Source: DATBGO01 sp050011895 | GTDB taxonomy: Bacteria; Actinomycetota; Actinomycetes; Streptosporangiales; Streptosporangiaceae | DNA length: 30,951 bases | Direction of reading: 5' to 3' | Assembly (NCBI GenBank): GCA_050011895.1 | Contig: JBEKIF010000052.1 | Location: 1-30,951 of the forward strand | Part shown: one piece after another, positions 15,691 through 23,948 of the stretch | How the letters are laid out: the number at the start of each line of letters is the position of its first letter | Position numbering within the stretch: position 1 is the stretch's first letter | Notes under the pieces: generated by a model | The model's database searches: none | What the model was told of the DNA's origin: nothing | What the model saw: the letters and a program-made list of their open reading frames with translations, nothing else | Program-made: the position numbers and the translations under genes

Positions 15691-18125
15691 AGCCCCCCCT
15701 GTACCGTGAGGTCGAACCGGCCACGTTCGGGATAATTCGGGTCGTTGTCGAGGACGAAGAACTCAAGCCGCTGCGGGATCAGAACGCCGGCCGTCAGCCC
15801 CGCGCTACTCGGCTGGTCCTGCCGCTCGAACGTCAGGATCTGCACCGACGCCACGCCGTCGACCCGCTGCGCGGCAGCGATCAGGGGGCTCAGGTAGAAC
15901 GGCTGGCCGAGCTCCAGGCGCGCCGGGCTGAACAGGCCCGGCGTCCCATCGGGCTGAACCTGGCTGCTGAACACCGTCAGCAAGGCCTGCTCGACGTCGA
16001 TGGCGACGTAGTCCGGCTGTACGCACACCGACATCTGGATCAGCAGCGGCACCTGTATCCCGTCCTCGATCTGGAGGTCGACGCCCGCCATCCGGTAGCC
16101 GTCGAGGTAGGCCTGCAGGCCGTCGATGAAGCTGACCCCCAGCGGCGCCTGCTGGTCCCGTTCGATGGTGATGAAGACCGTGTGCCAGCTCCCCGTCCAG
16201 CGCAGCGTGGCGGCGGCCTGCTGCACGCCCGCGTACTGCATGGCCAGGGCCTGGTAGTCGGCGGCGGTGACCGCCCGCTGCTGGGTGCGGAAGGCGGCCG
16301 GCGCACTCTGCCGGACATGATCGACGGTCTCGGGGTCCACACCGCCCCAGGCGGGCAGCGGGTTGCTGACACCGGTCACGCCGGCGGCCCCGGACGGCAC
16401 GCCGCTGGGCAGGTCGATGAGGGTGATAGCGTTCGCGGCGACGTTGCCCGCGGTGCCGTTCCCGGTCCGGTACACAGCGCTGAAGGTGGTGCCCGATTCA
16501 GCCTGCATCCCGTTGATCCCGTCACCGAACAGCAGGTAGGCGGTACCGTCGGTTTCGATCTCCGGAACGAATACTGGTGTCGTCGGGCCGATGCCGGCGT
16601 CGAGCAGGTCTTCGGTCACCAACCACGTGGTGGCGTTCCCGCCGGCGTCGTCCACGCTGGTGAGAGTGACGACAGGCACCGGCATGCCCTGCGGGCCGAC
16701 CGCGGCGACGGCGGGCTGGGTCGCGTCAGGCACGAGGGCGGCGAAGGTGAGGGGGGCGCTGGCCAGGCTCGGCCGGAACGGGCCCTGGCCCGCGGGCGGC
16801 ACGGTGCCGACGGTCTCCGGTCCGGTGCTGGTCGGGTCGCTCGACCCGCCGACGTTGCGGCCCTGGTCGGCCAGCACGATATTGCCCCACGCGGCGGCCA
16901 CGCTCACGCACAGCGGAAAGGTCAGGGCGTCCGCGGCGGCCCAGTCGATCTCGGTGATGGCCTGTGCATTCATCGGATCCGTCGCCACCGCGACGCTGGT
17001 AAGCCGAACTGCCTGACGGTAGGCGGGGTTGGCGTCGGCTGAGTCTCCGGTGACCGGGCCCGCCGTCTCGGCCAGGATCAGCACCATGCCCGTGGCCAGC
17101 GCGTCGAACGCGCCGAACAAGGTGGCGTGAGTGGCCCCGGGCACGAGGCAGGACTGCGGATCACTCCAGGCGTAGAGCAGCATGTTGGCGAGCGAAGCCG
17201 ACAGCGGGTCGGATTTCGCCGTGGTCTCGAAGAACACCGCTCCCGCGTTGATCGCCTGCTGGTACGCGAGGCTCTCGTTCGCGAGGAACGGCGCGTTCGC
17301 CCCGGGGAACAGCGTGGCGCAGCGGGTACCGGCGGGCAACACGATCCCGTCGGCCGCGTCGCCGAGCTGGATCTGGAGCCAGGCCCGGGCGTTGGCGCCC
17401 TCGCCGATCTGGTAATCGACCAGCCGGGCGTGCCGCCGGGCCGACGTGCGCAGCCGGGCCGTGCCGAGGTAGGCCTCGGTGGCGATCACGTCCTGGCGGT
17501 AGCTGAGCTGGTCTCCGACGTAGGCCAGCATCTCGACGATGGCGACCCCGAGGTCGGCTGGGTTGCGCTCCTGCCACAGCGGCGCCAGCAGCGAAAGCCG
17601 GTCGAGCATCACCTGAACGAAGCCGGGGTAGTCCTTGGCCAGGTAGTTGATGGGCGGCGGGGTCACGATGTCCGGTGGGCACGCCACGGTCGCGGCGCAG
17701 TCGAAGTCGCTGGCGCAGTCGATGTGGAAGATGAAGTTCGCCGAGGCCGACGCCGGATCAAAGCCAGGCGGGGTCGCCGGTTTCGCCGGGGGCGTCGGAG
17801 TGGTCAGCAGCGTCAGCGTGTAGACGGAGAAGTCCCCGATGGGCGAGACCACGACGTTCATCTGGTTATACGTGCCTGGCCGGGGCTCGGCGGACACGAC
17901 CTGGATGCCGGTGATGCGCTCCCCGCCGGTGATCTGGAAGTCGGCCGCAGTGAGCGCGTCGGACGGGTCCGCGGGCACCGGGTTCTGCTCGTCCGGCGAG
18001 CCGGGCAGGTTCAAGATGAAGTGGACCACCAGGGTGGCCCCGTCGGCGGGGTCGATCTCGACGAAGTCCACGCCGTTGACGGTGTTGGCCTCCAGCAGCG
18101 CGGTACGCCGGTCGTCGCTGGTCAT
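15687..18125 (-). CDS. Baseplate J-like wedge protein (Afp11-like)
   Basis: An 812-residue protein. Residues about 150-240 hold the hallmark stretch with NYLAKDYPGFVQVMLDRL, PLWQERNPADLGVAIVEML, DQLSYRQDVIATEAYLGT and RTSARRHARLVDY. The C-terminal part (about 600-780) is gpJ-like (VTAADYQALAMQYAGVQQAAATLRW..., ending with a strand-rich domain that contains FYLSPLIAAAQRVDGV). It corresponds to gp6/gpJ-type wedge proteins that connect the sheath to the baseplate hub. The start ATG 18125 overlaps the gp25 stop as ATGA, and its own stop overlaps the TTG of the 902-residue gene, so it sits in the middle of a coupled baseplate block. Confidence 0.87.
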   Translation of the reverse strand: MTSDDRRTALLEANTVNGVDFVEIDPADGATLVVHFILNLPGSPDEQNPVPADPSDALTAADFQITGGERITGIQVVSAEPRPGTYNQMNVVVSPIGDFSVYTLTLLTTPTPPAKPATPPGFDPASASANFIFHIDCASDFDCAATVACPPDIVTPPPINYLAKDYPGFVQVMLDRLSLLAPLWQERNPADLGVAIVEMLAYVGDQLSYRQDVIATEAYLGTARLRTSARRHARLVDYQIGEGANARAWLQIQLGDAADGIVLPAGTRCATLFPGANAPFLANESLAYQQAINAGAVFFETTAKSDPLSASLANMLLYAWSDPQSCLVPGATHATLFGAFDALATGMVLILAETAGPVTGDSADANPAYRQAVRLTSVAVATDPMNAQAITEIDWAAADALTFPLCVSVAAAWGNIVLADQGRNVGGSSDPTSTGPETVGTVPPAGQGPFRPSLASAPLTFAALVPDATQPAVAAVGPQGMPVPVVTLTSVDDAGGNATTWLVTEDLLDAGIGPTTPVFVPEIETDGTAYLLFGDGINGMQAESGTTFSAVYRTGNGTAGNVAANAITLIDLPSGVPSGAAGVTGVSNPLPAWGGVDPETVDHVRQSAPAAFRTQQRAVTAADYQALAMQYAGVQQAAATLRWTGSWHTVFITIERDQQAPLGVSFIDGLQAYLDGYRMAGVDLQIEDGIQVPLLIQMSVCVQPDYVAIDVEQALLTVFSSQVQPDGTPGLFSPARLELGQPFYLSPLIAAAQRVDGVASVQILTFERQDQPSSAGLTAGVLIPQRLEFFVLDNDPNYPERGRFDLTVQGGL

Positions 18126-18499
18126 GACAGTTGCGCGAAGGTCGCGGTGGTGGACTCGCCGGTGCTGCGCACGGTGTACTCGACGCTGATGGTGAGCGAG
18201 CCGTCGTCCTGGTCGATGGAGACGCCGGCCACCTCGATGAGGTCGCCGAGTCCGGATTGCAGGGCGCCCTGGACGAGCATCTGCAGCGCCGCGGCGAGCT
18301 GGTCGCTGTTCGGGGCGAAGGCGAGCTGCAGCACGCCGCTGCCGAAGGTGGGGCGCATGACGCGCTCGCCCTGCGCGGTGAGCAAGACCTGTTCGATCAG
18401 GTCACGCAGGTGCTGATCCGCCGGGGTCTGCGCGGTGCGGCCGCGCCCGTCGAAGTGCAAGGGCGCGGCGATCGGCGCTTGCTGGGTCGGGTAGGTCAT
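18122..18499 (-). CDS. gp25/gpW-like baseplate wedge protein (Afp9-like)
   Basis: A 125-residue protein with the small gp25-like lysozyme-fold wedge layout: RDLIEQVLLTAQGERVMRP, then TFGSGVLQLAFAP, then a helix with LAAALQMLVQGAL and terminal beta strands (SLTISVEYTV). This EPR/ERVM-type core is universal in contractile systems (T4 gp25, TssE, Afp9), where it nucleates sheath assembly on the baseplate. ATG 18499 was chosen because it matches the family start and overlaps the PAAR-like gene stop as ATGA; a longer frame upstream lies in the wrong frame over that gene. Confident assignment. Confidence 0.88.
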   Translation of the reverse strand: MTYPTQQAPIAAPLHFDGRGRTAQTPADQHLRDLIEQVLLTAQGERVMRPTFGSGVLQLAFAPNSDQLAAALQMLVQGALQSGLGDLIEVAGVSIDQDDGSLTISVEYTVRSTGESTTATFAQLS

Positions 18500-18828
18500 G
18501 ACGCGACCACCCGGAGCTGGGTGGACGCCACGATCGCCGGCCCGTTCGGGACGCCGTTGGCCGCGATGCAGAGCCCGGTGCTGACGGCGGTGACGGCGGG
18601 CTGGCCGGTCACCAGCGTCTCGACGGTGGGCACCATCCACTGCACCTGCACGCAGGGCTGCGGCTCCGAGCCCACCATGAAGGCGCAGCCGGCCACGATG
18701 AACTGGTCCGTGGCCAAGGCCACCGGCATCCCGCTCACCAGCACCTGGGTGTTGGCGCTGATCGTGGTCACCTGGCCGCCATGGGGGCACATCGCGACGG
18801 CACCGACGTGGAAGAGGGGACCGCTCAT
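18496..18828 (-). CDS. PAAR-like spike tip protein (Afp10-like)
   Basis: A 110-residue protein that is Gly/Val-rich and strand-rich, with MCPHGG at residues 13-18 and further Cys at 48 and 59. His7, Cys14, His16 and the later Cys residues could bind the metal that stabilises the sharp tip of PAAR/DUF4280-like cones. It lies between the gpV-like spike gene and gp25, the expected place for the tip in contractile systems. ATG 18828 overlaps the gpV stop as ATGA. There is no extra domain, so it is a bare tip rather than a toxin-tipped PAAR. Confidence 0.8.
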   Translation of the reverse strand: MSGPLFHVGAVAMCPHGGQVTTISANTQVLVSGMPVALATDQFIVAGCAFMVGSEPQPCVQVQWMVPTVETLVTGQPAVTAVSTGLCIAANGVPNGPAIVASTQLRVVAS

Positions 18829-19385
18829 GTGACGACCAGCGCGGCGACGTTAATGGCTACGGTAGGTCCGACCAGCGTGATCGTGGCACCCTGGCCGTTG
18901 GAGATGTAAATGCCGGTGTCGTTGACGATAATGGCGGCGCCGGTGGTGCTCTTCAGGACGATGCCGCCCGCCGGGCTCGGGTCGTCGTTGACCACGATGC
19001 CGTTCTGCAGCGTGGTCTGGAAGGTCAGCGACGCCAGCCCCGGCGGCGACAGGTCGACGAGATCGGGCACCTCGGCCGCGCTCCCCCAGAAGCACCCGGT
19101 CCAGATCGGGTAGTCGGGGTCGCCCTGCTCGAACTCGATCCACACGCCCGCCCCGATGGCGGGCACCACTAGCATTCCCGCTTGCAGGCCCGCGCCCGGC
19201 ACGCAGGGCATGCACCATGACGTGGGCAGCAGCGAGGAGACGTCAGGCACCATCGCCATAATGCGGCCTATCTGCATCGGGTCGACGTTGTCGAGAACCG
19301 TCCCGCGGTACTTGCCGTAGTACTTCTGGCCCAGCCGGCCGGCCGTGTTGGAGCCGCTGTCCTGGGTCGCCAGTCCGTTGCTCAT
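18825..19385 (-). CDS. gpV/VgrG-OB-like central spike protein
   Basis: A 186-residue protein. Residues about 20-100 are the OB-fold of phage baseplate assembly protein V / VgrG gp5 type (YYGKYRGTVLDNVDPMQIGR, then VPAIGAGVWIEFEQGDPDYP and IWTGCFWG). The C-terminal 70 residues are short strands (GIVLKSTTGAAIIVN, GIYISNGQGATITLVG) expected to form the trimeric beta-prism needle. With the separate gpD-like gene it makes up a split spike, whereas T6SS VgrG and Afp8-type proteins fuse the two. ATG 19385 follows GGGAGG at a normal distance. Confidence 0.87.
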   Translation of the reverse strand: MSNGLATQDSGSNTAGRLGQKYYGKYRGTVLDNVDPMQIGRIMAMVPDVSSLLPTSWCMPCVPGAGLQAGMLVVPAIGAGVWIEFEQGDPDYPIWTGCFWGSAAEVPDLVDLSPPGLASLTFQTTLQNGIVVNDDPSPAGGIVLKSTTGAAIIVNDTGIYISNGQGATITLVGPTVAINVAALVVT

Positions 19386-19392
19386 GAGGTCC

Positions 19393-19428
19393 TCCCGCCG
19401 CTCACGCCTATACCGCCGCTCACGCCTA
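19393..19428 (-). repeat. 18-bp tandem duplication between spike genes
   Basis: Two 18-base units (19393-19410 and 19411-19428, one mismatch) lie between the gpD-like and gpV-like genes. On the minus strand each begins TAGGCGTGAGCGG, so the gpD stop codon TAG is itself duplicated in frame and is followed by TGA. The unit nearer gpV ends in the GGGAGG used as its ribosome site. The spacing between the two spike genes has therefore probably grown by slippage. Confidence 0.85.
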
Positions 19429-20562
19429 CACCGCCACCGAGGGCAAGGTCGAGACCAGCCCGTTGCGGGACAGGGTGAACTGCTCCTTGTACTCGCCGCG
19501 CTTCAGCTCGTGGGTAACGCCGGTCACGTACCAGAGGCCGTCGAAGGCCATCCCGGCCCCGCGCAGCCCGACCAGGCTCCTGGCGCCGAGCACCTGGCCG
19601 TAGCGCAGCACGTCAAGCGAGCCGGTCGCCGTGACCGCGTCCGCCGCCTGCGCGTCCTTGGCCAGGCCGATCAGCAGCGCCCGCACCGGCGGCAGCTTGG
19701 CGACGCCGCTGATGATCGGGAAGTGCTTCGGGATCGGCGGCACGGCGCCCAGCGGCGGGGTCAGCGGGTTGATGTCCGGGACCGGGATGGGGATGGGCGC
19801 CTTGGTGATGGGCTCCTGGATGATCAGGATCGGCAGCGACTTGTCCTCGTTGTTGAACGAGAACGACAGCGAATCGACGTTGCTCGAGGCGTCCGCGTCG
19901 ATCGCCAGGGCGGGCTGGACCGCGCCCCACTTGATCTGCGGACCCCAGTACGCCACGCTCGAGCCGACGGCCGGCCCGGGGACGAGGTAGAAGACATAGC
20001 CCACCATGTCGGCCAGCCGACGGACGTGCTCCAGGTCGGTGCCCTGCTGGCGGAGGATCTGCATGGTCGGGATCGAGACGTCGATCGCCACGCTGGGGAT
20101 CACCATCGGCACCACGCCGAACAGGGCGTACTTGGCCAGGCACGCAAGCACCTGCGCCTCGGCGGGCATCGCGGGGAAGGGCAGCCCGGAGAAGTCTACG
20201 TAGTCCATCACCCGGGACAGGTCCTCGCCCTTGATGGTGAGCGTGGTGGATCCTTCCTTAGCGTCAGGCGAGACGCTGTGGTCGGTCATCACCCCGTCCA
20301 TCAGGACGCTGGTCTGGCCGCTGACCGTCACCGCGATCACCACCCGCACTAGCGGGATGGAAGCCCCGGCGCCTACCAGGAACAGGGTCTGCAGCGGCGA
20401 CTGCACGCTGATCTTGAACACCAGCTCGAAGCCGCTGGTGCCGGTGGCCTGGCTCATGACCTTCACCGACTCCACGGCATCAAGGACGTCCGAGGAAACC
20501 GGCACCGGCACGGCCGGGCCGATCATCAAGGTGAGGTTCACGCCCCTGAACATTGCCGTCAC
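19426..20562 (-). CDS. gpD/VgrG-N-like spike base (hub) protein
   Basis: A 378-residue protein of the phage late-control gene D family. It has an N-terminal beta-barrel region (VNLTLMIGPAVPVP, then VVIAVTVSGQTSVLMDGVMTD), a middle domain (LSRVMDYVDFSGLP, EAQVLACLAKYALFG, LEHVRRLADMVGYVFYLVPG) and a C-terminal region that includes YGQVLGARSLVGLRGAGMAF and ends near YKEQFTLSRNGLVS. It forms the trimeric hub joining tube and spike. GTG 20562 overlaps the LysM-gene stop as GTGA; ATG 20553 is an alternative start. A Pro-rich loop (PITKAPIPIPVPDINPLTPP) about residue 250-270 is unusual in length. Confidence 0.85.
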   Translation of the reverse strand: MTAMFRGVNLTLMIGPAVPVPVSSDVLDAVESVKVMSQATGTSGFELVFKISVQSPLQTLFLVGAGASIPLVRVVIAVTVSGQTSVLMDGVMTDHSVSPDAKEGSTTLTIKGEDLSRVMDYVDFSGLPFPAMPAEAQVLACLAKYALFGVVPMVIPSVAIDVSIPTMQILRQQGTDLEHVRRLADMVGYVFYLVPGPAVGSSVAYWGPQIKWGAVQPALAIDADASSNVDSLSFSFNNEDKSLPILIIQEPITKAPIPIPVPDINPLTPPLGAVPPIPKHFPIISGVAKLPPVRALLIGLAKDAQAADAVTATGSLDVLRYGQVLGARSLVGLRGAGMAFDGLWYVTGVTHELKRGEYKEQFTLSRNGLVSTLPSVAV

Positions 20563-20918
20563 GCCCCTGGCACGCCGGCCGGCAGCGTAATGACGATGAA
20601 GGCGCCGGGCACCGCCGTGACGTCGTCCGGCTCGAGCGCCAGGTTGGCGTCGCAGATCTGCCAGTACGAGAGCGGGTTACCGAAGGTCGACGCGGCGATG
20701 ACGTCTATCCGGTCTCCCTGCTTGACCCGGTAGCGCTGCAGCAGGGCGAAGTCTTCTGGCGGCGGGATGAAGCGGCGGGACACGTAGCTGATCTGGGTGC
20801 CGGCGGGCGTGGTCTGGGTGAGCAGCGGCAGCCCGTAGTAGCGGCTCTCCGGGCCGTAGCTCTGCTGGTTGATGGCGCCCGCGTTGAAGAGCTGCTGCAA
20901 AAGGGCGGCGGTGTCCAT
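20559..20918 (-). CDS. LysM-like tail/baseplate protein
   Basis: A 119-residue protein. The C-terminal half carries a LysM-like fold (YRVKQGDRIDVIAASTFGNP, LSYWQICDANLALEPDD, FIVITLP), as in gpX/gp53-type hub proteins of contractile tails. The N-terminus (DTAALLQQLFNAGAINQQSYGPESRYYGLP) is helical and then Tyr-rich. In eCIS such a protein connects the first tube ring to the hub; peptidoglycan binding is not implied. ATG 20918 overlaps the upstream stop TAA by one base, and the Shine-Dalgarno lies within the previous gene. A longer in-frame extension is an overlap artefact with that gene. Confidence 0.8.
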   Translation of the reverse strand: MDTAALLQQLFNAGAINQQSYGPESRYYGLPLLTQTTPAGTQISYVSRRFIPPPEDFALLQRYRVKQGDRIDVIAASTFGNPLSYWQICDANLALEPDDVTAVPGAFIVITLPAGVPGA

Positions 20919-21553
20919 TAGCCGAGCACCGCGCTGATGCCGAACGCGGAAAGCGAGCCCGCCGGGGCACTCGCCGCCAGCTGCTCCTTGCGCTGCTGGT
21001 AGGTCAGGTAAATGCTGCCGGCCACCGATGAGTAGCCGATGTCGTCGATCGTCAGCACCCGCATCCCCAGGCTGACCTTGGCCTGGATCGGGTTCAGGCT
21101 GGAGTCGAACATCTCCTCGGTGATGCTGAACTCGGTGATCTTGACCGGGATGATGCGCTCCTTGCTCCATACGAACAGCGTCAGCGGAGCATCCATCGGC
21201 ACGATCTCCAGCGTCCCGGCCTGGGCGAGGGAGTTGGCCTGCTGGAGCTGCGTGCTGGTGGGATAGATCACCGTCTCCAGGGCGGCGAGCTGCGGCTGGA
21301 TGCCGGATGCGGTCGCCAGCGGGTCGCCCGTGTCGAGCTGGTCGGCGGCGTCGAAGGAGGCGTCGAGCTTGATGGTCTCGATGGCCGGTCCCTTGAGGCG
21401 CATCTGGTCCACGTGCGGGCCGCTCTCCGGTCCGACGCCCTGCACCTGCAGCGACCGGGTCAGCGTCTCGGGGTTGTACTGCAGCGGGATCAGCCGCTGC
21501 ACGGCACCCGTGTCATAGTCGACCAGAACGATCCCGGCCTTCAGCAGCGGCAT
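20918..21553 (-). CDS. CIS tube initiator protein (Afp7 N-terminal-like)
   Basis: A 211-residue protein of the contractile-injection-system tube type (CIS_tube, Afp7/gp53 group). Diagnostic stretches are VDYDTGAVQRLIPLQYNPETLTRSL near the start, LKLDASF-like IETIKLDASFDAADQLDTGDP, then PLTLFVWSKERIIPVKITEFSI and a final amphipathic region. In Afp7 this domain is fused to LysM; here the LysM part is the next gene, overlapping by one base. The protein should cap the hub and start tube polymerisation. ATG 21553 overlaps the stop of the preceding gene as TGATG. Confidence 0.85.
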   Translation of the reverse strand: MPLLKAGIVLVDYDTGAVQRLIPLQYNPETLTRSLQVQGVGPESGPHVDQMRLKGPAIETIKLDASFDAADQLDTGDPLATASGIQPQLAALETVIYPTSTQLQQANSLAQAGTLEIVPMDAPLTLFVWSKERIIPVKITEFSITEEMFDSSLNPIQAKVSLGMRVLTIDDIGYSSVAGSIYLTYQQRKEQLAASAPAGSLSAFGISAVLG

Positions 21554-21936
21554 CAGCTTCTCCCCTCCGGCGTGCCCGTTCCCGGCGTGCCCGTTCCCGG
21601 CGTGCCCGTTCCCGGCGTGCCCGTTCCCGGCGTGCCCGTTCCCGGCGTGCCCGTTCCCGACGTGCCCGTTTCCGGCGTAGCTGCCGCCTGCACGGCCTGG
21701 CCGACCTGCCGGGCCACGCCCCGGCCCACCGCGGCGGGCGGGGCGGCGGCGGTAACGGCGAACGAACCTGCCTCCAGCCGGCCGGCGCTGGCACCCGCCG
21801 TCGGGCTCCAGCCCTGGAGTACGACGGCCAGCTCGGCTTGCACCGCCTCGGCGATCGAATGCCGGTGCCGGACGTCGAAGCCGTACAGGACTAGTTCGTC
21901 GATGGCCACCTCGATGCGGCGCGGCCGGGCGGTCAC
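21553..21936 (-). CDS. Small eCIS protein with GTGTP-repeat tail
   Basis: A 127-residue protein. The N-terminal 45 residues (RRIEVAIDELVLYGFDVR, then HRHSIAEAVQAELAVVL) look like a compact conserved domain found next to the AAA+ gene in actinobacterial eCIS clusters. The middle is Ala/Val-rich. Residues about 88-122 are seven copies of a 5-residue GTGTP-type repeat, then EGRS. GTG 21936 overlaps the ATPase stop as GTGA, and its stop overlaps the tube-initiator ATG. Role unknown. Position between the AAA+ ATPase and the tube initiator suggests an assembly adaptor. Confidence 0.75.
   Translation of the reverse strand: MTARPRRIEVAIDELVLYGFDVRHRHSIAEAVQAELAVVLQGWSPTAGASAGRLEAGSFAVTAAAPPAAVGRGVARQVGQAVQAAATPETGTSGTGTPGTGTPGTGTPGTGTPGTGTPGTGTPEGRS
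21571..21675 (-). repeat. 7 x 15-bp coding minisatellite
   Basis: Seven adjacent 15-base units (plus strand CGTGCCCGTTCCCGG) run from 21571 to 21675. Five units are identical; the sixth and seventh carry one change each. Read on the minus strand they encode GTGTP repeats. The unit length is a multiple of three, so gain or loss of copies keeps the frame. Near-perfect identity indicates recent expansion or homogenisation. Confidence 0.95.
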
Positions 21937-23948
21937 GCCCAGCCTCCGATCTCAGCGTCGCTCAGCGGGCGTTCTAGCTTGGCGTACTCGGCCACCGCGG
22001 CCCGCAGGACCTGGGGCATGCCCACCGGCAGGCCGGCCTGCGCCGCGGCGAACGCAGCGTGCAGCGCGATCGTCCTGATGTTGCCCCCGGCCACGGAAAG
22101 CTGAGCCAGCCGCGCCACGTCGAGGCCTTCGGTCGGGGTGGCGGGCGGGAACGCCCGCTGCCAGATCCGGGCGCGCTCGGCGGGGCCGGGGAACGGGAAC
22201 GTGACCACGAAGCGCAGCCGCCGCAGGAAGGCCGGGTCAAGCGCACTGCGCATATTGGTGGTGAGCACCGCCAGGCCCCGGTAGGACTCCATGGCCTGGA
22301 GGAGGTAGCTGATCTCGACGTTGGCGTAACGGTCGTGGCTGTCGCGCACCTCGCTGCGCCGGCCGAACAGGGCATCGGCCTCGTCGAACAGCAGCACCGC
22401 GCCGCTGTCGCCCGCGGCCTCGAAGATGCGGCGGAGGTTCTTCTCGGTCTCCCCGATGTACTTGCTGACGACCTGGCTGAGATCGATCCGGTACAGGTCC
22501 AGGGCCAGGGCACCGGCCAGCACCTCGGCGGCCAGCGTCTTGCCCGTACCGGACGGCCCGGCGAACAGGGCGCTAATCCCCAGGCCCCGCCGCGACGGGC
22601 CGGACATCTGCCACTCCTCGTAGACGCGGCCACGGTGCCTGACGTGGGCGAGGATGTCGCCGAGCAGTTCCCGCTGGGCGGCGGGCAGCACCAGGTCATC
22701 GAAGGTCGCGGTGGACTCAAGTCGCTGCGCCAGGGTGTCCAGGCCGCCGCGGGCGCTGCGTCGGCAGGCGTCCCACACCCGAAGGCCCGCATCCCCGGCG
22801 GGACTGGGGCCGGCCAGGCTGGCCTCCAGGTCGCCCAGCGCCCGGCCGGCCGCCGCCTCGATGGCCTCCGCGTCGAGGTCGAACTGGGCGACCACCCGGT
22901 CCAGGGCCCCGTTGAGCGACCGGAAGCCGTCGTTGCCGCCGAGGGCGGCCCGCCACAGGTCCCGCTGCTCGGCCGGCGTGGGCTTGGCAGCATCGACGGT
23001 CAGGCACGGCCGGGTCCCGGCACGGGCGCCGTCCGCGACCGCCACCGCGGCCGGCGTCGCGAGGCGGTCCACGAACCGCTCAAGGACCCCGCGCGAGGCT
23101 GGCTCGTCGACGTCGTAGCACTCGACCAGGAGGGCCGCGTGGCCGAGCAGCGCCCCGCGCTCCCACAGCCGCATCAGCTCGTCGCGCTCGGCGGCGCTGG
23201 CCGGCAGGTCCGCCGCGTCCAGCACGAACGGCTCCCAGCCCAGGCGGGCGCAGGCCGCCGCGAAGATCGCTCGCTTGGGTTGCCTGGCCGGTCCGCGGAG
23301 CGCCACCGGCACGCCTGGCCCCGGACGCAGCCAGGCCGCGGTCAGCGTCTCGACCGCTGCCGCGGCGCTGGCGGGCGCCGGTCCGGCCTCCTCAAGCGGC
23401 CTCACCACCGCCGCGAGACGCTGGTCCAGGTCGCCGGCACCGGTCAGCATGTGCAGCAGCCATTCGTCGATGTGCAGCGGCGCAGCGGTGAGCAGGCCCG
23501 GGCCTGGCTCGATCAGCCGCCAGCGGCGCAGCGGCGCCCAAGGGGACAAGGCGCTCCAGTGGGCATCGGGGAAGGCCGCGAGCGCGAGCCCGAAGGTCGG
23601 GTACGCGCGGGCCGGGTCTCCCTGTGCGGCGCCGAGCACCTCCCCGAAGCGTCCGTCGAGTTCAGGCGCCGCGCAGAGCACGATGATCCGGCGCTCGAAG
23701 CCGGACAGGCTCAGCTGGGCGCAGACCGCGTCCAAGACGCTCGGCAGGCCCGCCGCGGGCGGCGCCGGTGGCTGGGCTGCGGGCGCTGGGGATTCTTGGG
23801 GTTCTGGGGATCCGGCCGAAGTGGCCGGGGCATCACGGCCGCTCCGGGCGAGCAGCGCGGAGCGCACCGCCTCGACCTCGGCCATCAGGGACCGCTGGTT
23901 GGCCGCGAGCCAGGCTTCGGGCGCGGCCAGCTCCCCCGGCGCGTTCAC
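21933..23948 (-). CDS. AAA+ ATPase of the eCIS (Afp15-like)
   Basis: A 671-residue protein. The C-terminal half is a classical AAA+ module: Walker A GPSGTGKT at about residue 463-471, KYIGETEKNLRRIF, Walker B VLLFDEAD at about 518, sensor-1 VLTTN, and the arginine-finger region RRLRF. The N-terminal 400 residues are a divergent, Ala/Arg-rich region with a second degenerate ATPase-like fold (WLRPGPGVPVALRGPARQPKRAIF; no Walker A lysine motif). Such ATPases occur in nearly all eCIS clusters and are thought to act in assembly. Start GTG 23948 overlaps the upstream stop as GTGA. Confidence 0.9.
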   Translation of the reverse strand: MNAPGELAAPEAWLAANQRSLMAEVEAVRSALLARSGRDAPATSAGSPEPQESPAPAAQPPAPPAAGLPSVLDAVCAQLSLSGFERRIIVLCAAPELDGRFGEVLGAAQGDPARAYPTFGLALAAFPDAHWSALSPWAPLRRWRLIEPGPGLLTAAPLHIDEWLLHMLTGAGDLDQRLAAVVRPLEEAGPAPASAAAAVETLTAAWLRPGPGVPVALRGPARQPKRAIFAAACARLGWEPFVLDAADLPASAAERDELMRLWERGALLGHAALLVECYDVDEPASRGVLERFVDRLATPAAVAVADGARAGTRPCLTVDAAKPTPAEQRDLWRAALGGNDGFRSLNGALDRVVAQFDLDAEAIEAAAGRALGDLEASLAGPSPAGDAGLRVWDACRRSARGGLDTLAQRLESTATFDDLVLPAAQRELLGDILAHVRHRGRVYEEWQMSGPSRRGLGISALFAGPSGTGKTLAAEVLAGALALDLYRIDLSQVVSKYIGETEKNLRRIFEAAGDSGAVLLFDEADALFGRRSEVRDSHDRYANVEISYLLQAMESYRGLAVLTTNMRSALDPAFLRRLRFVVTFPFPGPAERARIWQRAFPPATPTEGLDVARLAQLSVAGGNIRTIALHAAFAAAQAGLPVGMPQVLRAAVAEYAKLERPLSDAEIGGWA

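Noticed and set aside
21571..21675. Possible CRISPR array
   Set aside because: The 15-bp units are directly adjacent with no spacers and encode part of a protein.
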